Both the position numbers and the translations under genes were made by a program. DNA of 64,000 nucleotides, taken from the NCBI RefSeq assembly GCF_020379485.1, contig NC_063448.1:19429726-19493725 (forward strand), read 5' to 3'. The stretch comes from Brassica napus. Lineage: Eukaryota > Streptophyta > Magnoliopsida > Brassicales > Brassicaceae. Position 1 is the first letter of the stretch. The number at the start of each line of letters is the position of its first letter. This document shows, piece by piece, positions 12,915-24,345 of this stretch. The notes beneath the pieces were generated by a model that was given only the letters and a program-made list of their open reading frames with translations, did no database searches and was not told where the DNA came from.

Positions 12915-14289
12915 TGATGTCTTGAGATTTTACATAGTTTTAAGCATGATTTTCATACTCATTTAGATCATTTAAGATGCATTTAGAGTCTAATTAGGTA
13001 CATAGCATATGCATGTGTAGTATGTTAAGTTTGGAAGAGCTCGAGTTGAAGTTTGGAGAGTTTGATGGGCAAGCATGAAGAAAAGGGGCAAAGGCAAGAA
13101 GATGGACCAAGCCGCGGACAACCAGGTCGGACTGGACCAGGCCGCGGAATCGTTCCCGAGAGATCAGCCGAGACGGACCATCCCGCGGACGGAATCCGCG
13201 GACAACTCCAGTCCGCAGAATCGGACAAGAGAGCTCGAGGTTGGTGTGGTCGGCCGCGGGCGTGTACTGCGGACGAAGGCAGTCCATGGATTCTCGCCCG
13301 ATATGTTAAGTTTTGATAGGACAGACCGCGGACCACGGCCGTGGGTTGGAGCCGTCCGCGGTCGATGCCAAGACCAGCTCACCCATTTGCCTTTCGGGTC
13401 AAACCCGGGTTTGTCGGGTCGACCCGGTTCGAGTTTTAAGCTACTATAAATACATTTTAGACCTAATTTTAAAGGATATCTTATTTTATCTAAAAAAATA
13501 CATTGATACCTTGGAGAAAGTTTGAATCTTTAGGAATATAATCTTTCTTTCTTGAGTAATTTGAGTCTATCTCATCTTCTTAACATGATTTCTCTTGAAT
13601 CTATTATGGGTTTAAGGTTAATCATGAAGATTAGTGAGTAGACTCTTTTTGGATTCATGGGGTAGGATGATTAGGATGATTAAGTGATGATCTAGAATGC
13701 TTAGAGTAGATTAATATGTTTCCTTGCTTGATTGAGTGATCTTAATGCTAATCTAGAGTTGGTCATTTTAGATTAGAAATCTAGACATTTCATTGCCCGG
13801 ACGGTGTTCGATGAAATGTCTGAGCCAACTCAACATGCTCTTAGCTTACCCTACCAAAGGCATTTGATGTTAGGGGAGTTTAGAAAGTTGAATGATTTGT
13901 TATTAATGATTGCTTGATTGACACAAACCAAAGGAAATTGATGTTTGATCAATGAGAGTAAATGAGCTTTTGTCTTGACAAAGAACTTGCTTAGAATTGT
14001 TATCTAGACTTAGGAAATTGTGTTGATTGAATCTTTGTCATTTTAGATTAAATCTTAGTCATCTGAAATCAAATTCCTACACCCATGATTCCTCCCTTAT
14101 CCATTTGCTTGAAAGTTGCTAGTTAATTGTGTTAGAACCTTGTTAGCTTAATCAAATCACCTCATTACATTGATTGCATTTAGCTTACGTATGAACCTGA
14201 ATTCTCTTTGAATTGAAACACTTAAAAATGGATTGACATCTAAAATACTATATTGATTTGAATCTTGGACTCTTGAAAAATCCATTTCA
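12915..14289 (+). repeat. Athila-like right LTR (1375 bp)
   Basis: Starts TGATGTCTTGAG after the polypurine tract and ends CATTTCA. A GC-rich block at 13,100-13,420 repeats the CCGCGGAC motif several times and stands out from the AT-rich surroundings. A TATAAATA box lies at about 13,445-13,452. The 3' part is repeated at 7310-8268. Confidence 0.9.
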
Positions 14290-15560
14290 AGCGTCTGTGA
14301 ATCGGAGAGTATCAGGAGAGAGTTTATCCCAAGATGGAGAGCAGATTTCATGGCGTTTCGGAACGCCAACGTTTCCGCCATTAGGGGCGACGCTACGAAG
14401 GTATCGGTCGCTGAGTGAGAAGAGGATGATCCAGCATCATCGATGATCCAAGCAAGACCAGCACATTTAGATACTGGATTCCAAGCGGCATCCGTGTACG
14501 TGCATGTTCGAATTGGGTCTAGGGTAGGATCCTGGGCGATACGGGTTGAACTTGATTGGGGTTTAGGGAGTTGATCTTGAGAGAAGGCCCATTCTCGAGC
14601 TTCTCGGATCGCTTTCAACAGAGTCTCCTCTGGAGTGAATGCTCGGTTCTGAAAGATCAATTGGTTCCTGGAGATCCATAAATTCCAGCAGATCGAAGCA
14701 GATAGCGTACCTGGTCCCACACCAATGGGAGGGAGAGATGGTATCCGTCGGAGGAGCTCCAATCCGTTACCAGTAGTTATAGAGGGGCACGGTTTGAAGC
14801 TCGAAGCTAGAGGAGCCAAGGTCCAGACTTTCTTTGCGTAGTTACATGTGAAGAGCATATGGGCTATTGACTCGACCTCATTGCATTGTGGGCATCGAAT
14901 TGCTGGAGGAATATTCCTGATTGCAAATTGTTCTCCTACTGGCAAAGCATCATGTAGGGAATTCCACAGAAATACCTTTATTTTCTCTGTAGTTTTTAGT
15001 TTCCAAACGTTAGCTAACCAATCATGGTTTGTTTCAGGAGCAGGTGCCTCTTCAGTGATCGTCGTTTCTGCATGTGCCTTGTAGCCTGACTTTGCAGTGT
15101 AGACACCTGATGCTGATTTAAGCCATACCATTTCAACTGGGGCACTGCAAATGGAGGGTTTGATTTACAGGATCGCGTGTTTGTGAAAGGGGAGAATGCT
15201 ATCAATCTTTGGAGATCCCATTCCGTGGACTCAACAAGCATTAGGTCCGAAACCTTAAGGTCTTTAAAGGCTTCCGGGCCGGTCCATAGGGTCTTAGTTG
15301 CTCTGTAGACGAAAGCCAAGCATCGTTCCACACATTGATAGCCTCTCCAGTACCCAAAATCCATTCCAGGTGTTTAATTAGCAAATTTCTTCCAATAAGT
15401 ACACCTTTCCATCCATAGGAGGACGAATTTGAGGCATGAACTCATAAGAAATCTTCTTCCAGTATTTTCCAAGTATGCAGCGGGCAAGGAGACAGGAAGG
15501 GTTTTTGAGGATTCTCCAGCTGAGTTTAGCTAGTAGCTTGACAGAGTATCAGACCCAAGC
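14290..15560 (-). pseudogene. LINE (non-LTR retrotransposon) 3' ORF fragment
   Basis: Reading leftward on the minus strand, the order is the end of the reverse transcriptase region (KLLAKLSWRILKNP near 15,500), the zf-RVT zinc-binding domain (WKLKTTEKIKVFLW, then CPQCNEVESIAHMLFTC) and an RNase H domain (TYTDAAWN, ETLAFRNAM, ILSDSQTL). The frame runs into the Athila-like LTR at 14,289, so the LINE was present first and its 3' end lies beyond the nested elements. Stops and frameshifts between 15,130 and 15,480 break the upstream part. Confidence 0.85.
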
Positions 15561-17790
15561 TATCGCCTTTGCCGACCAAGCCGAGATCTCTGTCTTCTCT
15601 CCGTCGTCGTCGACACCACTCCGGCTGCCGTCTCTTCTTCTTCATTTCTTATGTCTGAACATTGTCTCCTCTCTCTCTCTTCTCTTTGTCTCTCTTCTGC
15701 ATGTCTTGTGTCTCAGGGAGAGAGGGGAGAAGAGAAGATGACAAGGGAAGAAGAAGAACAGCCATCAGAGAGAGAGTAACAAAAAAAATTATTATGAGAC
15801 AAAGGTTTCTTTTTGGTCAAAAAGAAACTAGAGTTTGAGATTTAGTCTTTTAGATTTTCTTTTCGACAAAAAAAAACATTTATCTCAAAAAAAAACCATC
15901 GTCGCTTTCTACAAGGTTTTTTTGGTCAAAAAGAAACTAGGCTTTTGGTTTTGTAGAAAGAAAGTAGAGAAAAAATAGGAAGAGGAAAGAGGTGAGAGAG
16001 CGTTGTTTTTGTTAATGAGTGAATTTTAGATTTTTTTTGGTGTTATATCATGCAATTTCCCAAAACAAAAATTGTTTATTTTTTTCTACCAGATTTAGTA
16101 ACTGACAATAACGGAGGAAAATGTGGTATATCTTGACATATGAGAAGAAGATGTTGTTGCTGGTAAATGGAGAAAGAAAAAAAATCACCACAGAAGCAGA
16201 AGAGAATAAGAGACACGGTAGAAGGAAGTGATGAGACAACGGGTAGCAACGGTGATGAAAGAGGAGATGATGCATTATGAGACAAAAGGTAGCCACGGTG
16301 ATGAAAAAGAAGATGATGACATGATGAAACAATTAGTGGTTGTACTGATGTTGATGCATCCGCGCGGATATTGGTTTTTACATTTTTATACATTGATATT
16401 TGTTTTTCATAATTAGTGTTATATATTTTAGATGAGTCGTAATATAACTAATTATATTCAAAAGACATGGACCGTATCGGATAATATGGTTATTTTTGGT
16501 TCAAATATCTAAATCCGTTTCAGATACATTTGTTATTTAAATATTTTTAGGTTCCTATACATCAGAACTGAACTCAACCAGATCCAGAAGAACCCAACTC
16601 AAAACTCACACATAAATTTATAATAATCTAGCGGAGCTTAATTTAAAAAAAAAACGATACCCGAAAAGAACAACCCATACCTAAATGGAAAGCCAATGTT
16701 CATGCCTACCTGATTTAATTTTATAAACTAATAAAAATGACTATTTCTATGTGTTTGACTAAATTAAGTGAAATATAAAGAGTTTTTTATTTAGTAAAAT
16801 AATTATATGAAGTAAAAAATTAAGTGACAATAAATGTAATACATTTTTATTATTTTGATTTAAGTTGTTATTTTATTCACAAAAAACATGCCTTTGAACT
16901 ATGCTTTTGGCTACATAATTTTCCACCGATTGAAACTAAAATTAAAAAAAAATTGTAAAACAAACTAAACCGAATGTTTACCATATGCAAAATCCAGTTA
17001 TTTTACATTTTTGATTTTATAATTAACACAAAGTTAATGTTGATTAACTAATAAATAAAAATCTGCATTATTATTATTATGGTAATACAATTAATGATGT
17101 GTAATACAATTAATGAAATTGTTAAACTGAGTGAAATATGAAAAGAAATTAATGCAACAATATTAATGAAATTAATAAAAAAACAATATACTTCTTTTTT
17201 TATACTGCTATTCATGTTTCTAAACAGTACCAAAAGGTACTTCAGTTTTAATAATATAGATAACAACCAATATGATACAAATCGTATTATATTTTTTTTT
17301 GTATAATTCTATGATAGAATAAAAAAACGAAAAGTAAATTTTCATCTTTCTTTTTAAGTTAGTGATAGTGATGGAGGAGGATGAAGAAGAGGGAGAGAAT
17401 GAAGAAAAAATACTCCTATATATTACTTGAGAAGTCACTTAAAGTGACTTTTGCTTAGATGTCAATCATATATAAAATTTTTAAAAAATGTTATACTTTG
17501 ATTGGTTGATGATTTTTTATTTTTATTTATTTTAATCATGTTTAAAAAGCAATTCTAGAACTATTTAATATTAATTGCCAAAAATCCATATAATCTTACA
17601 TATAATCATTTATAGTAACTAACTGTACCAATTATGGAAAACCTATATAATGCTTCATAATTTCTTTTATTATCTATTCATAAACTATGTAAATTATATT
17701 TTTTTAAAGTAACTAATAAAGCTAATATAATAGATCTATTTTCCTATTACAAATCAGTGTTAAAAAGTTTGAAATAAACTATGTAAATTA
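15561..17790. other. AT-rich intergenic DNA, no gene recognised
   Basis: 15,590-15,780 is rich in TCT/CTC repeats with a short open frame of no known similarity. 15,780-16,020 holds A-runs and a repeated GGTCAAAAAGAAACTAG segment (about 15,815 and 15,922). The remainder is AT-rich with no supported gene. Confidence 0.5.
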
Positions 17791-17794
17791 TATT

Positions 17795-18445
17795 TTCTAA
17801 TCCCGAAGATAATTAGCCCCAAGAAAGTAGCTGATTACAGACCAATAGCCCTCTGCAATGTGAGCTACAAGATCATCTCGAAGTTGCTAGCAAAACGCCT
17901 CCAACCCCAGCTAGAAGCTCTCATGACCGAGACACAGTTTGCATTTGTTCCAAAGAGAGCCATATCAGATAATGTCTTAATTATTCATGAAATGCTACAC
18001 TATCTCAAGACATTAAAGGCCAAAAAACATTTCTACATGGCTGTTAAAACTGATATGAGTAAAGCCTATGATAGGCTAGAGTGAGATTTCATCAAAATGG
18101 CTATCCTGAGGTTTGGTTTTCACCCTATTTGGACGGAATGGACCATGCAATGCATCACAACAGTCAGTTACTCCTTCATTATCAATGATGCAAGAAGATG
18201 ACATGTCCAGCCAGGAAGGTGAATCAGACAAGACGACCCCCTCTCCCCATATATATTCATTCTATGCAGTGAACTCCTTTCAAGCCTATGTAATATGGGT
18301 CAAAGAAGTGGAACACTAAAAGGCATAAAAATTGCTTCGGGGGCACCATGCATTAGTCATTTGCTATTTGCAGATGATACAATGTTTTTCTGCAAAGCTA
18401 ATGAACATTGTATACTGAACATTGGGTCTGATACTCTGTCAAAGC
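17795..18445 (+). pseudogene. LINE reverse-transcriptase fragment
   Basis: Readable pieces are SPKKVADYRPIALCNVSYK, FVPKRAISDNVLI, DMSKAYDRLE, DDPLSPYIFILC and HLLFADDTMFF, which is the non-LTR reverse-transcriptase order including the catalytic ADD. Frame changes and stops occur at 18,082 and in 18,180-18,260. It is cut off at both ends: the sequence leaves the family just after FADD and finishes in a 21-nt segment also found, inverted, at the 5' edge of the 14.3-15.6 kb LINE fragment. Confidence 0.85.
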
Positions 18446-18481
18446 TTGCAGATTTAGTTTTGTTTTTTTCATTTAAGATAC

Positions 18482-19020
18482 TGATTTGAAAGCTGTTGAC
18501 GATCTGTGTACAGATCCCGAACTTCTCTCCCATATGGCGACCGTTGCTTCTAAGCTCTATTCAGGTCTTCACGTCGAAACCCTATATGCAGGGCCGGCCC
18601 TGGTCCAGGGCCGGTCCTGGGCCAAGCCCAATGAAACATTCGCCTTGGGCCCCAAAAATTTTTGGAAATTTTTTTATGTAAATAGACCCCTAATTTGTAA
18701 AAAAAAAATATTTTAGGTCTCCAAATTTTTGAAATCTTTACTAAATGGTCTTGGGCCTCCAAACTCTCGGGGTTGGCCCTGACTATATGTCTTTGTGTGT
18801 GTGTGGGGGGGGTTTTGATTCAGATTTGTTTTTGTTCTTGGTGGAGGAAGATGGAGAAGGAGCTTGACGGAGGAGGATGTATACGAAGCTTGACGGAGGA
18901 GGCTCCTCACTGTGACTTCTCCGACGACAAGCCCTTTGCCCGAGCTTGCTCCCCTGAATTCACCATCCAGAGCGACGACAAGCATGGACGTGGTATTGCT
19001 CTCTTCTCATCTTGAGAAAA
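18482..19020 (+). other. Unrecognised gene-like fragments interrupted by a MITE
   Basis: Sequence on either side of the MITE has gene-like composition: an open stretch before it (18,486-18,588, ending ...MATVASKLYSGLHVETLY) and one after it (18,851-19,015, with PHCDFSDDKPFARACSPEF). Removing the MITE and one target copy does not produce a protein I recognise. It could be the 5' end of a host gene or a captured piece. Confidence 0.3.
18589..18781. mobile_element. hAT-type MITE, 193 bp
   Basis: The ends are CAGGGCCGGCCCTG and, as reverse complement of the right end, CAGGGCCAACCCCG, giving a terminal inverted repeat with the CAGGG start typical of plant hAT elements. The 8 bases on the left (CCTATATG, 18581-18588) and right (ACTATATG, 18782-18789) agree at 7 of 8, matching the 8-bp target duplication of hAT. 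It has no coding capacity. Confidence 0.8.
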
Positions 19021-20439
19021 TTATTAAATTTAATTTGGTAGAGAGTGACGTTAGAGGTATGAAGTAGCTATCTATATAAGAGTGCTTTTGATGAGAAAGT
19101 TTGGAGCTTTAGATGTGGAAAGAATATATTGATCACAAAGTTAGGTACTTTTGATGTGGAAAGTGTGTTTTGATTACTATGTTTCTGTGTTATTGTCATC
19201 TACTTAAGCTTATAGTGAAATTCTTTATTGTTTCTCATTGTTTGTCTCTTGATATGATCCTTTGTTTGTGGTTCTTGTAGGAGGATGATTCTTCGTGTAT
19301 CGTGGTACGCCACACCATGATCCTTATATTGGTAAGCATCTATGCACATAAATAAATTGTGGCAGGTTTGGTAGGAAGCATGGTGGGCTGATTCTTCGTG
19401 ATTAGTACTCTCTGTGATTTTGTTCTTTCTTTTTTTATAACTTAAAAATGATGCGATCAATATTCAAATGATTCAGTGAAGCAGTTTTTGCTTGATGAAT
19501 AATCAAGTGGTTGTATACTTATCAGTTTAATTAATCAGTAAAAAATTTGCTGAGACTGAGTCTTTCATGTTGCAGAGTGGTTGAAGGATGGTTCTATGTT
19601 TGTTACTCAAGCAGTTGTTGTCATTTGTGAGGCCAAGCTCAAAAGCTCATATGTAATATTGAATAAGAGTATGGTTCTATGAACAGCAAGCAAAAGTAGA
19701 ATAAGATTATGGTTCTATGTTTGTAAAATCAGTAATAATGTTTTCCAAGATGTAATATATGTGTTTTATACCTTTACAAATCAAAGAAATAAGAAACTGC
19801 AATGGCTTTCAGATTCAAAACATGACGTTTATTGTGTATTTCTTCTCATATTTGGATCTCCCATACTCTGCAAAAAATATATGTTGGCTGATCATTTTTA
19901 ACTTTTTAAGAAGTAAAACCAACTAAGTTTCTAATTATAAACATGTAACACTTTTAATGAGTACTTGATATTATTGAAGATATTGATACAATTTCAATAG
20001 CAAAATACAATAACACAAAAAAAATTAGTCAAATTTACTACAAGTAACTAAGGGAGAAACTTATAAAGAAAACTTAGTCAAATTCACAAAAGATCAAACA
20101 TTACATTAGTTCAAACATATAACTCAAATTTTAAGTGAAAATTGAAATTTTAAATTTCATGAAAGTTAAAAAGTATATCTTATGTTCTAAGAAGACACGT
20201 AAAACCATATGACTTGATATTCTTGAAGTTACTTAACACTTTTGAAAGTTTAAAAAATATATATGAAAGTTGAAAATACAAGTTTAAAAAAAACTAACGT
20301 AGAAGACTTCTGGGGAAATCTTATCTCATTAGCTTGAAACATTAATAAGTATGAATGTTATTAACTTCATAATTATTACCAATTAAGTTATGAATTTCAT
20401 TCAGGAGTCCTAATATTGACTAATATAGATGAATTAACA
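19021..20439. other. AT-rich intergenic DNA, no gene recognised
   Basis: Only short frames occur. 19,270-19,680 has slightly gene-like composition, possibly trailing remnants of the fragment at 18.5-19.0 kb. I cannot assign a family. Confidence 0.45.
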
Positions 20440-20449
20440 AGAAAATGTT

Positions 20450-21340
20450 GCAAAAGGAGTAAGGGTCTCTTTCTATCCCAGAGAGAGAAAACTCTCTTTT
20501 TCCTCCTTCTTATCAATTCTAAATCTTTCGGAGGAAAAGATTTTTGTTTATGTATGTTTTTGTTGTAAAGCTTCGATCGTGAGATCGATTATCTACTTTG
20601 CTAGGCGATTTTCTCTTTCGTTTTAGACGATTTTGTTGTGGGTTTCAAATCAAAACGGGTTTTTCTTCATGTTTCAACCTTACCGATTTGTTTTGATTCA
20701 ATAAAATTCCGGTTAGCGGATCCTTTTTGCTTCTCTTCCCTGTGTTTATGGTTATACCGATCGATCTTAGAAATTTCTTATTTGTATCAGCTGGTCAAGC
20801 TTTGTTTCTTTATTGGGTGAGGAATCAATCTTCCCTACTGTCAAGGTGAAGTCTCCTCTAAGATAAAGAAAGAAGACGATTGATGAAGGGATAAAGAGTT
20901 AGCAAGGATTTAGATTAGTCAAGAGTCTTTTATGGAGGCGTTTTGGCAAGGTCATGTTGCTGTTTCTTTTGAAGCTTCTCATGGATTCACCTCTGGCGGT
21001 ATGAAGAAGAATCTCTATGGTCATCGGCGATTAAGGGATGGAGGAGCAAGCAAGTGAATTGGACTGAGCGGTGAAGAGGCCCGGTGGTTCTTAGACCGAC
21101 ATGTAGCCGGTGGTGGCATCGGTTCTCTCTTCTCGATTTCCAGAAAGGACGAGCACCACATCACCTAATATGTGTCCCACATGCGGAATTTTGTTTATCA
21201 TATTAAGGACTGTAAACGTAGGATTTGGGCTTTGTTGGGCTTCAAGAGTTTTGCAAATTGAAATGAGTTCAAATTACTTGTAAACTGGCCTATGGCCTTT
21301 TAAGCTTTAATGAAAGAAAGAAGTTGACAAAAAAAAAACG
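20450..21340 (+). mobile_element. A-tailed retroposon with 10-bp target duplication
   Basis: Perfect 10-bp direct repeats (AGAAAATGTT) at 20440-20449 and 21341-21350 flank an ~890-bp insert that ends with ten A residues (21329-21338). This is the signature of target-primed reverse transcription. The body contains a TC-rich 5' part and later text such as CCCGGTGGTTCTTAGACC, but no reverse-transcriptase domain. It is either a severely truncated LINE, a SINE-like element or a retroposed host transcript. Confidence 0.7.
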
Positions 21341-21350
21341 AGAAAATGTT

Positions 21351-22810
21351 AAAAAGTGTTTTTAGTTTTAGATAAAATGAAAGTTTATAACACGTTGACG
21401 TAGGCGATTTACATGGAAGTCTTCTGGCTGACATTCTAGGAAGTCGTCAATAAGATCATTTTTGCAATTGAAAATTTACAAAGGAATACTTCCAGAGAAA
21501 TCTACTCTACAGCAGACTTCTTTGGAAGTCGTCCTTTGTAAATTTTGGTTTACTTTTGTTTTCAAATTTTTTTCAAAAATCTCAGAGACGACTTCCATGT
21601 AAGTTATCTAGTATGAACATGTTAGTTTTGCATTTGACCGGGTTGTGTCAGATATTTGACAATTCCTAGACGACTTACACGGAAGTTGTCCACAGAAAAA
21701 CAAAACTTCAATATTTAATGTTTGTTAGACGACTTCCATGTAAGTCGTCTCGGGTTACTTTTGCAATTGAAAAATAAAACTTAAATATTTAATTTTAGCC
21801 GGTCGACTTACATGTAAGTCTCCCGGTCTGTGGTAACCAAAGTTTGACCATAATCTCGGAATAAAATCCTGGAAGACTTACACATAAGTCGTCTAGCGAA
21901 AGACTTACATGTAAGTCGTCCGGATAAAATTAATTATTCAAATTTTAGTTTTCAGTTGCAAAAGTAACCCGAGGCGACTTATATGGAAGTCGTCTAACAA
22001 AAATTAAATATTGAAGTTTTGTTTTTCTATGGACGACTTCCCTATAAGTCGTCTAGGAAAAGTCAAATTTCTGACACAATCCGGTCAAATGCAAAACTAA
22101 CATATTTATCGTAGACGAAGAAGTCTTCTCTATGATTTTCGAAAATTTTTTTAAAACAAAGAAAACTGGAAGACTTCCAGAGAAGTCGTCTCGAAAATAC
22201 ACATATAAAGTCAATTGCAAAACTAACCTCTGCATTGACTAGAAGACTTTCGTGTAAGTCTTCTACATCCAGAAGACTTACGCGGAAGTCTTCTAACGAA
22301 CATATCTGGAAAAAAATTTGATTTCATACCTTAAATTCGCGAGATAACTTCCTTAGAACACATAAGTCTTTTCCAAGCAGCCAGAACCTCAAATGAAAGC
22401 GATCCACCAAGAATCGTGAGCTTGAATGGTCCTATGAACCTTAAAAAAATTTAGAATCAAAATCTTGGGTTTTTGGATGAATATAGAAAGAAAGTGAAAG
22501 AGATGTTGTTTTTAGTTCGAAATAAGATAGAAGGAGACAAAATTGATTTTTTAGGTGCATTAAGAGTTTCAAATTGGTTGTTCATGGTGGTTGGTGTATT
22601 GATGGCAACTGCAATATTGTAAATACTTGATGAAAATGAGGATGATAGAGTAAAATACTCATTTTTGAAAAAAATAATAATAAAATAATGACATTTTCGT
22701 GAATATTTCAAACTTTTGGGGTGAACAGGAAAAATCAAAATTCCAAAAAAAACATGGATTAGTTTTGTTTTTGACTTTTAGTCTTGAGTTATGTTCGCAA
22801 AAATCTCTTC
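21351..22810 (-). mobile_element. Deletion derivative of the 45.8-kb Mutator-like family
   Basis: The reverse complement of about 22,440-22,805 aligns with 45,830-46,200, the transposase-side end of the large MULE. Shared landmarks include ATCAAGTATTTACAATATTGC-like text, GAACTAAAAACAACAT and the TCTATATTCATCCAAAAA segment. 21,540-22,170 has the same foldback of AAGTCGTC palindromes as 46.4-47.1 kb. No transposase or protease frame remains. The right terminus is near 22,807; the left terminus and target duplication could not be found, perhaps because the 20.4-21.3 kb retroposon landed in it. Confidence 0.75.
21541..22170. repeat. Imperfect long inverted repeat (foldback) of AAGTCGTC palindromes
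   Basis: The arm from about 21,541 to 21,825 pairs with about 21,895 to 22,170. Shared inverted landmarks are TTGACCGGGTTGTGTCAGA against TCTGACACAATCCGGTCAA, and TTTGCAATTGAAAA against its complement. Each arm carries several GACGACTTACATGTAAGTCGTC-like units, themselves palindromic. Confidence 0.8.
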
Positions 22811-24330
22811 TTTTTTGGCTATTTCACCGATAAGCCTTTGTTTTTGTAAACTCTTTTATTAATAGATTTATAAAATAGAAATGTAAGATAATATGTTATA
22901 TTTTCTGCATACAAATTATGAATATATTATTGTATATTATTTTTTAAGGAATGTGGTACAGTACTTTATCAGTTGCACACAATGTGCTTGCTACAGTGTC
23001 ATGCGTGAAAAATTAAGAATTTAGTCCACTTTCGAACAAAATTATCAAATCAATCAACCATTTTATTACATGGTTACTTTGTGAATATTTAATTCCATTA
23101 TATTTATTCAGAAAATTCACCCTCTTTTCTTAGCACCTAATGTTCTTTTTCGTTTTTAATGACCTTAACTATACTATAAATGGTTATCAATAAGTATCAA
23201 CTGTTCTTTGATCCAAAACAAAAAGTATCAACTGTTAATAGACATCGTTAAATGTTTTTGTGTGAAAGCGTGGATAAAAACACTAGAAAATAATAATAAG
23301 TCCATGATTGAATCTTTGTCCATGATTATACACTCGTTTAGTTCAAAAATATATCAGGATTTATATTTTAATCATGCGAGGACGTAGCCAAATTTAAAAC
23401 AGAACGTTCTCATCATTTTAAAGATCAAACTTTTAAACAGAACAGTGACGACAATGATTAACTACATTAGATTTTACGATCAACTGAACCTTAAACGTAA
23501 CTAAATTTAACGATTGTGTTTCGTTTAGTTTTGGCACGTTTGTAAATTGTAACCCAAAACCAAACTTGATTTTATGCAAAAATCTGTGTATATATTTATG
23601 TAAGTCGTTTATATGTACTAAGGTTATATATTATTGTTGACGTTCAGCAACACTCAACAGCTCTTCTATGTTGTAAAATCGATCGTACGTATAAGCGAAA
23701 TAATAATACACAATAATATCATACGATGCATCTGTAGTTTACTTTCTTTCGTAGACAAAAAGCATTTTCAAGTTCATGCTACTAATCATAAAAGCATTGG
23801 GATAGTCATATGTAAACACCACAAAATAAAATCAAGAAAACAAGAACAAATAGTTTTCTACAGCAAAGTTTCTATAATATTTGTACAGATTGCTTCCTTT
23901 TTAGTCCTCGTGGAATCATGTAAATAATTAAATATAGAATAGATCATGATGAAAATATGTGAAAATAATCATTTGAATCCGAGAGATTGCAATCATGAGT
24001 ATTGTAAAGCATGTGATTAGCCCATCATTAGATCAAGTGGCACATACATATTCATAAGGCAACTCGATCTATTACTTGAAAAGCAAGTGAACCAAAAAAA
24101 AGTTAAGTTCACATATAGTTAATTTACAACAACAAAAAAGTTCACGTATAGTTCTGTTATTAAAAAGAAGAAGAAAGTGAAAGTTAGCATATGTTCAAAA
24201 AATAAGTGAAGATCGCATATATTCAATTTGGTAAATGGCAAAGTAGTCCAATTATAGCAATTGAAAGGAAAAGTTAATATTTCACTTTCGATTCATAACT
24301 TGCGTTATTATTTCATGTGGATGTTTGATT
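22811..24330. other. AT-rich intergenic DNA, no gene recognised
   Basis: Frames up to 97 codons (23,634-23,927) show no recognisable domain. No RNA gene or repeat boundary could be supported. Confidence 0.5.
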
Positions 24331-24345
24331 TATCAAATTAACTAT

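Larger units (their letters stand above)
7310..14289 (+). mobile_element. Athila-like Ty3/gypsy element, gag-protease only
   Basis: The left LTR remnant (7310-8268) matches the right LTR (12915-14289). A TGGCGCCGTTGCC primer-binding site lies at 8273 and a polypurine tract ends at 12914. The internal region is about 4.6 kb and encodes Athila-type gag and an aspartic protease but no reverse transcriptase, RNase H or integrase, so it depends on another element for movement. The first ~420 bp of the left LTR should lie upstream of the copia insertion, outside the window. The right end interrupts a minus-strand LINE. Confidence 0.88.

Noticed and set aside
13053..13449. GC-rich overlapping ORFs rich in Arg/Pro
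   Set aside because: They lie within the Athila-like LTR and result from CCGCGGAC repeats; frames on both strands are open for the same reason.
14850..15084. Plus-strand ORF of 78 codons
   Set aside because: Antisense to the zf-RVT region of the LINE fragment.
16048..16393. Hydrophobic minus-strand ORFs
   Set aside because: Phe/His/Ser-rich low-complexity translation of AT-rich DNA with no domain.
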